From Alkalihalobacillus sp. LMS6 (GTDB lineage Bacteria > Bacillota > Bacilli > Bacillales > Bacillaceae_D): 64,000 bases of DNA. This document shows, one piece after another, positions 8,365 to 15,210 of this stretch. The position numbers and the translations under genes are program-made. The stretch's first letter is position 1. Every line of letters begins with the position of its first letter. The stretch spans positions 2,789,564-2,853,563 of the forward strand of contig NZ_CP093302.1 in assembly GCF_024362765.1 (NCBI RefSeq). The letters are read 5' to 3'. The notes under the pieces are model-generated. The model ran no database searches and was not told where the DNA came from. It saw only the letters and a program-made list of their open reading frames with translations.

Positions 8365-8676
8365 TTATTCATCCGCCCAACTAATATGAAGCCTTGCTTC
8401 GTTCTCACTACTGAATAGTTGTTCCACTTTAAAACCTGCTAAGGTCAGATTGTCGATGTAAAACTTCACTGATTCCTTATCAGCTGGACAGTTATAGAAG
8501 TAACCGGCTTTTCTGATCTGCATTAAACTAAAGTCCGAAGATGTAAGAGTAACTATCCCGCCTGTCTGGTGTTGCCTAGCCGATGTTTCAATCGCTCTAT
8601 TTATGTTTTCAAGAACGAGTAACCGTTGCTCCTCAATACCGTCTTTCATCAACTCTCTTGCTTTGTCTACATTCAT
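8365..8676 (-). CDS. Hypothetical phage protein (103 aa)
   Basis: Starts MNVDKARELMKDGIEEQRLL after AGGAGG; the dispersed motif (8688-8697) overlaps this ribosome site on the opposite strand. The middle contains SSDFSLMQIRKAGYFYNCPADKES (shown in part) and the end HISWADE. No family recognised. The gene is in the leftward early operon. Confidence 0.65.
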   Translation of the reverse strand: MNVDKARELMKDGIEEQRLLVLENINRAIETSARQHQTGGIVTLTSSDFSLMQIRKAGYFYNCPADKESVKFYIDNLTLAGFKVEQLFSSENEARLHISWADE

Positions 8677-8736
8677 GGCTTGTCCTCCTGTGGAAAGAAT
8701 TGTGGTAATATTTTCATAGAAAGGTGGTGAAAAATT

Positions 8737-9033
8737 ATGAGCAATAATTCAATTGATGCTTTTGATGACTTCAACAATTTAAATTCAACTGAAAAACAGA
8801 CTCTTTTAAACTGGTGCAATAAGCTTGAAAAAATTAAATCAATTAATGAAAAACACACATCTTATTCACTTAAGCATTTTTTCGAAAAGTCCGAAGATGG
8901 GTTTTACATTTCTAATGGTCAGTTCAAAGGTGCTATGTTAGAATGCGGCTTTACTCACCAAGAGATTCCCGATAGTCCGAATTGGCAATTCAATGTATCA
9001 GAGAAATCAATTGCCTCACTTATCAATGCTTAA
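8737..9033 (+). CDS. Rightward phage accessory protein (98 aa)
   Basis: Begins MSNNSIDAFDDFNNLNSTEK with AAAGGTGGTG upstream. The segment YSLKHFFEKSEDGFYISNG followed by QFKGAMLECGF matches a family of small Firmicute phage proteins that I recognise by pattern only, with no known function. It is transcribed against the early operon and its last 18 bases overlap the converging P-loop gene. This arrangement suggests independent expression, perhaps from the lysogen. Confidence 0.7.
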   Translation: MSNNSIDAFDDFNNLNSTEKQTLLNWCNKLEKIKSINEKHTSYSLKHFFEKSEDGFYISNGQFKGAMLECGFTHQEIPDSPNWQFNVSEKSIASLINA

Positions 9034-9225
9034 ATTAATGCTTAATTCGATTTTCGTGCATTCCCATTCTTCAAAAGCTTTCACTCCGTTTGCGACTAAC
9101 AATTCTTTTAATGTCGTCTTTCCAGTTGGTCCTTGCTTGCCGCTGATGATGATGGGAGTGTTTGTATCAATAGCGTGCTGAATAATTTCTTTCTGATCTT
9201 TATTAAGAAATTCAGGAAGCTTCAT
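9016..9225 (-). CDS. Minimal P-loop phage protein (69 aa)
   Basis: Contains ISGKQGPTGKTTL near residues 27-39, a full Walker A motif, in a protein of only 69 residues with no room for a complete ATPase fold. It ends EWECTKIELSINLSIDK. A good AAGGAGAG site precedes ATG 9225. Either it acts as a free-standing nucleotide-binding peptide, or it works only with a partner. The 3' end overlaps the convergent gene at 8737-9033. Confidence 0.65.
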   Translation of the reverse strand: MKLPEFLNKDQKEIIQHAIDTNTPIIISGKQGPTGKTTLKELLVANGVKAFEEWECTKIELSINLSIDK

Positions 9226-9239
9226 TTTTACTCTCCTTT

Positions 9240-9404
9240 CTAATACTCTTGATACTTTTCACGACTTAGAACTTTTACATCTACATTAAATTCGTTGATC
9301 TCTTGGATGACCTGTTGCAACTCATCGGAAAGTTTGTCGGCTTTTTGAGTTAGCTTTACAAGTTCGTCCAAGTTTTTTAATTGAATGTTATAAATCATCT
9401 TCAT
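9240..9404 (-). CDS. Coiled-coil small phage protein (54 aa)
   Basis: Starts at ATG 9404 after AGGAGGGG. The product is MKMIYNIQLKNLDELVKLTQ followed by KADKLSDELQQVIQEINEF and DVKVLSREKYQEY: a helical, heptad-like protein. The dispersed motif at 9411-9420 directly precedes its ribosome binding site. Function unknown. Confidence 0.6.
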   Translation of the reverse strand: MKMIYNIQLKNLDELVKLTQKADKLSDELQQVIQEINEFNVDVKVLSREKYQEY

Positions 9405-9420
9405 CCCCTCCTGTGGGTAG

Positions 9421-9516
9421 CTAAAATATCAATCCTGCGATTAACCAGATCATCATCATCCCTACAGCACCAGCACCAATCCCTGTGCTAAAGTAGCCAA
9501 TCTCCCTCTCACTCAC
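9421..9516 (-). CDS. 31-residue glycine-rich membrane peptide (GTG start)
   Basis: GTG 9516 follows a perfect AAAGGAGGTGATG site. The product, MSEREIGYFSTGIGAGAVGM followed by MMIWLIAGLIF, is a single glycine-rich transmembrane helix. Its stop is 17 bases from the next start. Tiny early-region membrane peptides in phages often modify the host membrane or block superinfection, but nothing here proves that. Confidence 0.5.
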   Translation of the reverse strand: MSEREIGYFSTGIGAGAVGMMMIWLIAGLIF

Positions 9517-9542
9517 GGCATCACCTCCTTTAAGCTAGTCGA

Positions 9543-10319
9543 TCAGATCAGACTTAAAATTTTTGTATCTCTTTTCAATTCCAATCCGTAGATATATAAA
9601 CTGTTTCCTTTTCCCTTAGCTTTGCGGAAGCCGTTAGAGCAGATCGCTTTGTAAAACTCCCTATTGCTTGGATTAGGATGGTGTTTATTTTCATTCCATT
9701 CTTTATAAGTTTTTAAAAGAACAGCAGCTTCTACTTTTCCTGATCCATGAACCACGCACATTTCTTCAATAAATGGTTTTACATACTCTGCTTGGTTATA
9801 AAGATCAACTTGAATCATTTCTTTTATTGAACTTAAATCAAGACCCGTTTCGTCTTCTTCATGGTTAATAGCTTTCATTAATGAAACTGACGATGCTTCT
9901 TTACTAAGTGAGAAAATTTTATGCTTTGCAGTTATCCGATCACTTAATGCTTTCCAGTCATCAACTACCGTTAACTTTTGAGATCTTACATTTTCAAGTA
10001 ACTCAGCTACCTTGCGTTGAAAAGTTATTGCTTTGGGTAAATCACTTGCCATCAAAAACATATACAATCCCTTTTCGGAAATGATTTTTGTTTCCTGCGT
10101 TCCTCCAGGGGTCGTCAATTTGGTGACCCCTTGAAATCCATGAAACTTTTCAGGGTTGCGATTAACTATTTTGCTTGCGTATTTCTTAGGTTCGTTCGCA
10201 CCAATTGCTTGAGCAATTTGTTTTGGTATGAACCAAGCTTCTCCAACGCCGTTCCACTGATCGCCATTCGATCCATAGATATCTACATAAGCGCCATTGA
10301 AATCAATTAAATTATTCAT
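9543..10319 (-). CDS. BRO-N antirepressor with primase-type C-terminal wing
   Basis: Residues about 1-115 form a BRO-N domain (WFIPKQIAQAIGANEPKKYA, then ETKIISEKGLYMFLMASDL). The C-terminal 70 residues (FIEEMCVVHGSGKVEAAVLL, KTYKEWNENK, FRKAKGKGNSLYIYGLEL) closely match the C-terminus of the primase-helicase. BRO-N proteins act as antirepressors in many phages. It lies directly downstream of cro, the usual place for an antirepressor. The shared end domain suggests that both proteins recognise the same DNA or partner. Confidence 0.85.
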   Translation of the reverse strand: MNNLIDFNGAYVDIYGSNGDQWNGVGEAWFIPKQIAQAIGANEPKKYASKIVNRNPEKFHGFQGVTKLTTPGGTQETKIISEKGLYMFLMASDLPKAITFQRKVAELLENVRSQKLTVVDDWKALSDRITAKHKIFSLSKEASSVSLMKAINHEEDETGLDLSSIKEMIQVDLYNQAEYVKPFIEEMCVVHGSGKVEAAVLLKTYKEWNENKHHPNPSNREFYKAICSNGFRKAKGKGNSLYIYGLELKRDTKILSLI

Positions 10320-10347
10320 ATCTCATTCGCCCTTTCCACTCGACGTA

Positions 10348-10548
10348 TCATTCTGAGAGAAGCTTATTAACAGGGACACCTAGACCAGATGAAATTTTTA
10401 AGATAATATCTAACGAAGGACTATGTTTTTCATCTTCTAAGGCACATAAGTAACTGAATGAAACTTCGCTTTCCTTAGCTAAACGATATCGGGTTAATTT
10501 TTGTTCTTCTCTTAGTTGAGTAATTCGTTTACCGATTGTGTTAGTCAT
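10348..10548 (-). CDS. Cro-like HTH repressor
   Basis: 66 residues from ATG 10548, six bases after AGGAGGTGAG. It is a single Xre-type helix-turn-helix: GKRITQLREEQKLTRYRLAK then EVSFSYLCALEDEKHSPSLD. It is divergent from the CI-like gene across a 176-bp operator region and heads the leftward early operon, so it is the Cro-like member of the switch. Confidence 0.85.
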   Translation of the reverse strand: MTNTIGKRITQLREEQKLTRYRLAKESEVSFSYLCALEDEKHSPSLDIILKISSGLGVPVNKLLSE

Positions 10549-10718
10549 TAATCTCACCTCCTGGACATAATATATAACGACGTTTAAACATAATCAAATA
10601 TAAACATATGCCGAAATTTGGAGAAAATCACCTTTTTCCTCCAATTATCTCTTGATATCTTGACATTACGCTATATTTAAAATATACTATAACTATATTT
10701 CGTTATAATCGGGAGGAA
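10549..10718. promoter_or_regulatory. Divergent early/repressor promoter and operator region
   Basis: Rightward promoter for the repressor: -35 TTGACA 10660-10665, 17-bp spacer, -10 TATACT 10683-10688. A plausible leftward promoter on the minus strand has TTGATT, a 17-bp spacer and TATATT, overlapping 10570-10610. The 8-mer TATAACGA occurs at 10573-10580 and inverted at 10700-10707, so each copy lies near one promoter start. These are the best operator candidates for the Cro and CI-like proteins. Confidence 0.7.
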
Positions 10719-10724
10719 ATGAAA

Positions 10725-11405
10725 ATGACTGTTATTGAAAAGATTAAGTTGTTGCTTGAAGAACGTGATTGGACAAGATATAAACTTGCCAAAGAATCTA
10801 AACTACCCCAATCAACAATTACATCTTTGTTCAGTGGCAGAGTTAAGTCTCCATCCACAGAATCATTAACAAAAATAGCGGAAGCCTTAGATGTCCCTGT
10901 TGGTTACTTCCTTAATGAGGACGAAGAGAACACAAAAAAACCGAAAACTCATTTAGAGGATTCAGTAGAATACTTTATAAAATTATTAACCGACATAAAT
11001 ATTATGGAATTAAAATGGAGAGCGGAAGACGATCTCTTAAACCTCTTCCAAGGGATTTCTCAGAAGTACCAAGTTAAATTTAAAATGAACAATAAAGACA
11101 ATAATAAATTCCTTAATGCAGCATTAGATTTACTCAGTTATTCAAACGTGGACGTTAATGTTTCTTTAATTGAGGGTCTTCAAGAACTCTGCGAAAAGCA
11201 TAATGTTTGGATCAATCCATTAAGCACTAAAGAATACACACCTTATAATTTTGAATCAGAAAAAAATTTAATCAAAAATATTGATTTAAATGATAAAGAA
11301 CTGAAAGATAAATTCAACTTCACTTATGGTGGCGACCCATTAAGCGAAAAGGAAATAGATCGCCTATTAGCTTTCATTCGTATGAATCGGGAGTTTGATA
11401 AATAA
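10725..11405 (+). CDS. CI-like HTH repressor without S24 peptidase
   Basis: The N-terminal 65 residues are an Xre helix-turn-helix (KIKLLLEERDWTRYKLAKES, SLFSGRVKSPSTESLTKIAE). The remaining 160 residues are helical and acidic and lack the Ser-Lys S24/LexA-type cleavage motifs. The start is ATG 10725, eight bases after GGGAGG; the ATG at 10719 is too close. It opposes cro and should hold lysogeny. Without a visible autocleavage domain, SOS induction would need another route, such as the antirepressor or the LexA-box promoter at 11899. Confidence 0.8.
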   Translation: MTVIEKIKLLLEERDWTRYKLAKESKLPQSTITSLFSGRVKSPSTESLTKIAEALDVPVGYFLNEDEENTKKPKTHLEDSVEYFIKLLTDINIMELKWRAEDDLLNLFQGISQKYQVKFKMNNKDNNKFLNAALDLLSYSNVDVNVSLIEGLQELCEKHNVWINPLSTKEYTPYNFESEKNLIKNIDLNDKELKDKFNFTYGGDPLSEKEIDRLLAFIRMNREFDK

Positions 11406-11472
11406 TTAATTTTAATTCCTCAATTGTAATACCATATAACTCAGCAAGCATTGTAATATCCACTTGTTCCAT
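11374..11472 (-). CDS. 32-residue ORF antisense to the repressor 3' end
   Basis: ATG 11472 follows AAAGGTGG at good spacing. The product is MEQVDITMLAELYGITIEEL then KLIIYQTPDSYE, a helix-turn-helix-like half or amphipathic helix. The first part lies in the gap between the two rightward HTH genes and the end is antisense to the last codons of the CI-like gene. A transcript from the LexA-box promoter at 11899-11927 would reach it. It is a candidate for an AimX-like product, but coding status is unproven. Confidence 0.35.
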   Translation of the reverse strand: MEQVDITMLAELYGITIEELKLIIYQTPDSYE

Positions 11473-11583
11473 TTAAAAATCCACCTTTTTGTGTGATTTA
11501 TGATCGTAAATACCACAATACGTGATATACAAACCAAACCAAAAACTTCCGATATATCCTTAGGGTTAGAGGAGGTTTTTTTG

Positions 11584-11877
11584 TTGATTAAAAGATTGAT
11601 TGAACTTAGAAAAAGTCATAATTTACGTCAAGGAGACGTAGCCGAATTACTAAATGTAAAACAAAACACATATAGCAATTACGAACAAGGAACACGTGAA
11701 ATGGATTATCATATGTTGCTCTTTCTCGCTGACTATTACAAGGTTAGTCTAGATTACATATTTGAACGAACTGAAAATCCAATTGTAAATAATGTTGATT
11801 TTGAAGACGAATCAGAATTAATCTCAAACGTGCTCTCCACATACAGGAAGATAAAAAATGAAAACAACTGGCGGTAG
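11584..11877 (+). CDS. Xre-family HTH regulator (TTG start)
   Basis: The start is TTG 11584, eight bases after AGAGGAGG; longer frames upstream have no site. The 97-residue protein begins (M)IKRLIELRKSHNLRQGDVAE with LLNVKQNTYSNYEQGTREMD, a classical Xre HTH, then LADYYKVSLDYIFERTENP. It lies between the repressor and the arbitrium genes and converges with aimP. It is therefore a likely second control gene in the lysis-lysogeny decision, possibly silenced by antisense transcription from the minus-strand promoter just beyond its 3' end. Confidence 0.8.
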   Translation: MIKRLIELRKSHNLRQGDVAELLNVKQNTYSNYEQGTREMDYHMLLFLADYYKVSLDYIFERTENPIVNNVDFEDESELISNVLSTYRKIKNENNWR

Positions 11878-11896
11878 AGGAATATAACCTCTACGC
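11866..11896 (-). promoter_or_regulatory. Hairpin at the 5' end of the antisense transcript
   Basis: On the minus strand TGGCGTAGAGG and CCTCTACCGCCA pair with one bulge around a 7-base loop, followed by the T-rich TTGTTTTCATTTTTT. The hairpin would start almost at the expected +1 of the LexA-box promoter. It could be an attenuator or a transcript stabiliser. It overlaps the stop codon of the HTH gene at 11877. Confidence 0.4.
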
Positions 11897-11898
11897 CA

Positions 11899-11927
11899 AT
11901 AATACACGAACACACGTTCCGACACAA
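11899..11927 (-). promoter_or_regulatory. Leftward promoter with perfect LexA (SOS) box
   Basis: On the minus strand -35 is TTGTGT (11922-11927), the spacer is 17 bp and -10 is TATTAT (11899-11904). The spacer contains CGAACACACGTTCC (11907-11920), which fits the Bacillus LexA consensus CGAACRNRYGTTYC at every position. LexA bound there would occlude RNA polymerase. Transcription would run antisense to the HTH gene and towards the repressor, in the place where aimX lies in known arbitrium phages. Confidence 0.65.
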
Positions 11928-11943
11928 TATGATAATACAAGGT

Positions 11944-11982
11944 TTCTTGAATTATTTTTATGGTTATCAAGAAACTTTTTGA
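11944..11982 (+). terminator. Intrinsic terminator after the HTH gene
   Basis: GTTTCTTGA and TCAAGAAAC form a 9-bp stem around a 16-base AT-rich loop, followed by TTTTT on the plus strand. It would stop rightward transcription before it enters aimP from behind. It lacks a T-run in the leftward direction, so aimR-aimP transcripts may read through. Confidence 0.6.
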
Positions 11983-11987
11983 TGCAA

Positions 11988-12167
11988 TTAATTAATAATA
12001 GGTTGTGTCGGACCAGAATGCGTTTCAATGATTGGTTGATTAGGCCCTTTATGCTGTTCTATAATTGGTTGATTTGGACCAGCGTTCTCGTTAAATCCCC
12101 CACTCAATGAAACAAAAAGACCTAATACCAGTGTAAATGCCGATGCTTTTTTAATGAATTTTCCCAT
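11988..12167 (-). CDS. aimP: AimP-like arbitrium pheromone precursor with three peptide repeats
   Basis: ATG 12167 lies inside the end of aimR (17-nt overlap) after AAGGGGAAG. The 59-residue product has a basic start and hydrophobic signal segment (KKASAFTLVLGLFVSLSGG), then three tandem units: GPNQPIIEQHK, GPNQPIIETHS and GPTQPIIN at the C-terminus. The repeats use different codons (GGT CCA AAT, GGG CCT AAT, GGT CCG ACA), so the peptide rather than the DNA is conserved. Arbitrium precursors are secreted, cut to short peptides and re-imported to bind AimR. Known examples carry the signal once at the C-terminus, as far as I know. The mature ends cannot be read from sequence. Confidence 0.75.
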   Translation of the reverse strand: MGKFIKKASAFTLVLGLFVSLSGGFNENAGPNQPIIEQHKGPNQPIIETHSGPTQPIIN

Positions 12168-13278
12168 TAAGATCTTCCCCTTTATCTCTTTGATAAAGCA
12201 GGTGCATTTCTTTTTCAAAAAACTTTAAAAAGAAAGTATTTCCTGCTCTAACCATCATACCATGAGCCTTTAGGATATGGGCAAAATCATTTGTAGCTAT
12301 TCCTCGATATAGTAAAGAGAATGGCGTCTCGCTTTCGATTTTGTTCAATACTTCTATAGCTTCTTCTTTTCTATTCTGCCTTATGAGTTGATGAGCCAGT
12401 TCTTCATCATTAACAATAGATTCATCATAGATAATTCCATTAACATTTAGAACGAAACTCATATCTTCAGTTAAGAGTTGTCTGCTGAATTCATCATATC
12501 CAATCATCTTGAACATTCTTGATGCATCTTTTAAATACTTGACACTCAATTCTGTATCAATAAAAGTATGGGCATGACCTAATGTATGATATGCAGAAGC
12601 TACATTCAACAAAGGAGAAAGTTTATTGTTAATTACATAATTCGCATATTTAACTGCCGCTTCAATATCTTCATTTGCATACAATTGAGCATTGGCTAAA
12701 TAAGTGGAAAGTCTTATTTTGAAACATTCCTTAATAAACCCATCGCTCAACCGATCTATTTGTTGTTCTGCTCGTTTGGTTAGTCCCAACATTAATGTGT
12801 AGTTTATCTTTTTGTAATAGACAAACGCTTCAATTAGATCAATCTTAATCTTTATTTCAGCGGTCGATACTTTTCCGTACAATTCCCTACACTTAAATAG
12901 AACCTCTTCTTCATCTAGGGTTTTCATATTGTGAAAGAGACTATAAATAATTATCCAATCGCCTAGTTCACCTTTTCTTTTTGAGTGCATAGTAAGAAGG
13001 TTGGCTGACAACTCATCTCTTCTATATATAGATGCATATTCTAAAGCTTTCATTATGCTTACCGGTTTCTCCAATGTTAAACAGTATTCATCAAGTATAT
13101 CCAAGTAAGAATAACTATCTAGATATTTAAGTAACGGGAGAAGGTTTTTAAAATCCATGTCTTTACCTGAAAGGAATTTTGAAATAACTGATTTCGAAAC
13201 CCCGATTTCTTCAGTTACATCTACTGCTCTTATACCTTTCTGCGCCATTAAACTTTTAACCTTCTCCCTTATGTCCAT
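12151..13278 (-). CDS. aimR: AimR-family arbitrium receptor and transcription factor
   Basis: 375 residues. The first 55 form a helix-turn-helix (MDIREKVKSLMAQKGIRAVD, VSKSVISKFLSGKDMDF). The rest is a TPR-like helical solenoid (MKALEYASIYRRDELSANLL; HTLGHAHTFIDTELSVKYLK; EEAIEVLNKIESETP) ending in the family-like stretch YRGIATNDFAHILKAHG. Length, HTH plus TPR architecture and a short secreted peptide gene overlapping the 3' end all fit AimR. In SP-beta-group phages AimR activates aimX, favouring lysis, until the peptide binds and releases it from DNA. ATG 13278 has CCGGAGGTG upstream. A Rap/PlcR-type regulator is the alternative. Confidence 0.85.
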   Translation of the reverse strand: MDIREKVKSLMAQKGIRAVDVTEEIGVSKSVISKFLSGKDMDFKNLLPLLKYLDSYSYLDILDEYCLTLEKPVSIMKALEYASIYRRDELSANLLTMHSKRKGELGDWIIIYSLFHNMKTLDEEEVLFKCRELYGKVSTAEIKIKIDLIEAFVYYKKINYTLMLGLTKRAEQQIDRLSDGFIKECFKIRLSTYLANAQLYANEDIEAAVKYANYVINNKLSPLLNVASAYHTLGHAHTFIDTELSVKYLKDASRMFKMIGYDEFSRQLLTEDMSFVLNVNGIIYDESIVNDEELAHQLIRQNRKEEAIEVLNKIESETPFSLLYRGIATNDFAHILKAHGMMVRAGNTFFLKFFEKEMHLLYQRDKGEDLNGKIH

Positions 13279-13431
13279 ATAAACACACCTCCGGTTTCTT
13301 GTTTATCAATTATCGCTTACTCGAAACTTAAATATATATTATCAGAAATTTCCTCGAATTGCTACGATAAATATACATATTTTTATTGGGAAACTTTCGA
13401 CAATAAATAACAAATACAAATTTTCTTATAA
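13279..13431 (-). promoter_or_regulatory. aimR upstream region
   Basis: A very AT-rich 153-bp gap upstream of aimR. It contains TTCGAG on the minus strand twice (13320-13325 and 13353-13358, 33 bp apart, about three helical turns) and an inverted TTTCGA at 13395-13400. A TAATAT-type -10 lies near 13340. These may be control sites for aimR, but no promoter can be fixed with confidence. Confidence 0.35.
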
Positions 13432-14022
13432 TTAATTCAACACCGCTTCCCTCGTCTGCATCATCTTAAAAGGCACACCATTGGTATTATAATTACCCTC
13501 TCCGATCACCCACACATGCGGGAAAATAGGCTCACGACCTTTGGGTTGCCACGAAGCAGAATGCCACTCACGGCTGTCGTAGTAATCCTCATAGCGTTGT
13601 ACTTTTTGTTTAAATACCTTGTCGCTGTATAAAGATCGCTGCACCTCAATGTAAAATGGAGCCTTGCGCCATATACAGAATACATCTGGCTCCACTGTAC
13701 CTTTGTTACTAAGTTTTGGTTCAACCTCAAACACTTTTGGTATCTCAACATCACACATCTGACAGTAAACATCGCATATCTCAAGAAAGTGATTTGCCTT
13801 TGCACTGCCCTGTCTCAACTGCACTTCACTGTGGACATATGCGTATTGCGTCCCATCCTTTATCGCTTTGATTAACCCATCACGTCTTAACCTATTTAAT
13901 ACACGATTGCAAGCATTTACCTGTTCTTTGAGGTTGGGAAAATGTAACTTGATAATCTGGTCACGCTTCATAATTCGAAACTTCTTCAAGTTTTTTAAGA
14001 TGGCCTTGTCTCTATTATTCAT
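13432..14022 (-). CDS. Replication-relaxation family protein
   Basis: 196 residues: a winged-helix N-terminus (ILKNLKKFRIMKRDQIIKLH, NRVLNRLRRDGLIKAIKDG) followed by a nuclease-like region with EPDVFCIWRKAPFYIEVQRS (E-P-D ... E-V-Q). This is the pattern of the replication-relaxation family found on plasmids, conjugative elements and some Bacillus phages. It overlaps the FtsK-like gene by 8 nt, so the two are co-translated. Possible roles are DNA binding or nicking for the translocase. Confidence 0.8.
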   Translation of the reverse strand: MNNRDKAILKNLKKFRIMKRDQIIKLHFPNLKEQVNACNRVLNRLRRDGLIKAIKDGTQYAYVHSEVQLRQGSAKANHFLEICDVYCQMCDVEIPKVFEVEPKLSNKGTVEPDVFCIWRKAPFYIEVQRSLYSDKVFKQKVQRYEDYYDSREWHSASWQPKGREPIFPHVWVIGEGNYNTNGVPFKMMQTREAVLN

Positions 14023-15205
14023 TGTCCAACACTCCGAATATAGACAGGTTTTCTAAAGTTGCATCTTGCTTTACCTGTGGCGTAGTCGGTTCTCGTTGTA
14101 GCATAGGTAAGGATAATTTACTATCCACAGGAAGATCAACAGATTTAAAAGGCTTCAATAACTCTCTTGCCTTATCCAATTCCAAATACGGTGACTGTAG
14201 TTCACTAAGCCTATCCAGCTTTAAAAGAAATCTTCCTGGTGTCCCTCTGCTTATATCCTCTGCACCAGGCGTCCCTGTAATACGACTATTGACTCCATCG
14301 GTATGTCTGAATCCCATTCGTACAGTTAAATTGTTTTTAAGCTTACCATCCATAACCTTTGCATCTCCCCTCTGCATCGACAGGATCAAGAAGACACCTA
14401 ACGCACGACCAATGGATGAAATGTCTTCAACCACCTGCATCAGCTTCTTCTCCTTCTTCAGCAACACAACCTCATCAATACAAAGCACAATTAATGGCGG
14501 TCTCTCAGCTGTGGGAAGATCAGTGATATGCGTTTGCTCTTGCTGGTCTAGAATGTCGCCGCGTCTTTTTAATTCTTTGTCCAGATACTTTAAGACCCGC
14601 TCTAATGATGGAATATCCGTACACACTGATTGAACATGTTCGATTCCTTTAAATGCATGAAACTCCGAGCGCTTCAAATCCGCAAGGTATAGATGCATAT
14701 CATCAGGACTCTTGGCCTTAATTAATGTAGTAAGCACTGACCGAAGCTGTGTACTCTTCCCACTGCCTGTTGTGCCAGCAATTAATAAATGAGGATGTTC
14801 TACAAGATCATACGCAACATATCCACCCCTTCCCTGCCCACAGAGGATAGGAAGATGTTTGTTAGCTAGAGCATTGTCGTAAGCATTGTAGTTATACGTA
14901 AGACTGTTTGGTATATCAGCTGTGAATACAGATAAAATGAATGTTTTATTGTCACGAATCAGTTCAATGTTTTCTCCGAACTGAGCATGGAATAGCCATA
15001 GCTTATTTTCAACATCCGATGGATTCAACCCTAATGGAACCGTAAATACATAATCATACCTGCCTTCACCAATTTGTATCCGATGGATCTTAGGCATGAT
15101 GACTTGCACAGCCTTGTCACTTTTATAGGTAAGATGTAAATTGCCTGCCCTAAATGTCTTGACCAACTTTCTTTTCAACTGGCTTTTTTGTGTAAACATA
15201 GACAA
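14015..15205 (-). CDS. FtsK/SpoIIIE-like DNA translocase
   Basis: 396 residues with Walker A GTTGSGKST at 144-152 and Walker B LIVLCIDEVV near residue 240. It has no N-terminal membrane segment and no C-terminal gamma (KOPS-reading) domain, unlike cellular FtsK. Related soluble translocases occur on conjugative elements and in some Bacillus cereus-group phages next to a replication-relaxation gene, as here. It may move or segregate phage DNA. Three dispersed motifs lie in this gene. Confidence 0.88.
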   Translation of the reverse strand: MSMFTQKSQLKRKLVKTFRAGNLHLTYKSDKAVQVIMPKIHRIQIGEGRYDYVFTVPLGLNPSDVENKLWLFHAQFGENIELIRDNKTFILSVFTADIPNSLTYNYNAYDNALANKHLPILCGQGRGGYVAYDLVEHPHLLIAGTTGSGKSTQLRSVLTTLIKAKSPDDMHLYLADLKRSEFHAFKGIEHVQSVCTDIPSLERVLKYLDKELKRRGDILDQQEQTHITDLPTAERPPLIVLCIDEVVLLKKEKKLMQVVEDISSIGRALGVFLILSMQRGDAKVMDGKLKNNLTVRMGFRHTDGVNSRITGTPGAEDISRGTPGRFLLKLDRLSELQSPYLELDKARELLKPFKSVDLPVDSKLSLPMLQREPTTPQVKQDATLENLSIFGVLDNE

Positions 15206-15210
15206 ACCTC

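Noticed and set aside
10725-11405. RecA-cleavable (S24/LexA-type) repressor
   Set aside because: The C-terminal region lacks the Ala-Gly cleavage site and the Ser/Lys catalytic pattern.
12168-12218. Longer start for the pheromone precursor (17 extra residues, KKKCTCFIKEIKGK)
   Set aside because: It lies deeper in aimR, spoils the signal peptide and has no ribosome site; ATG 12167 has AAGGGGAAG at good spacing.
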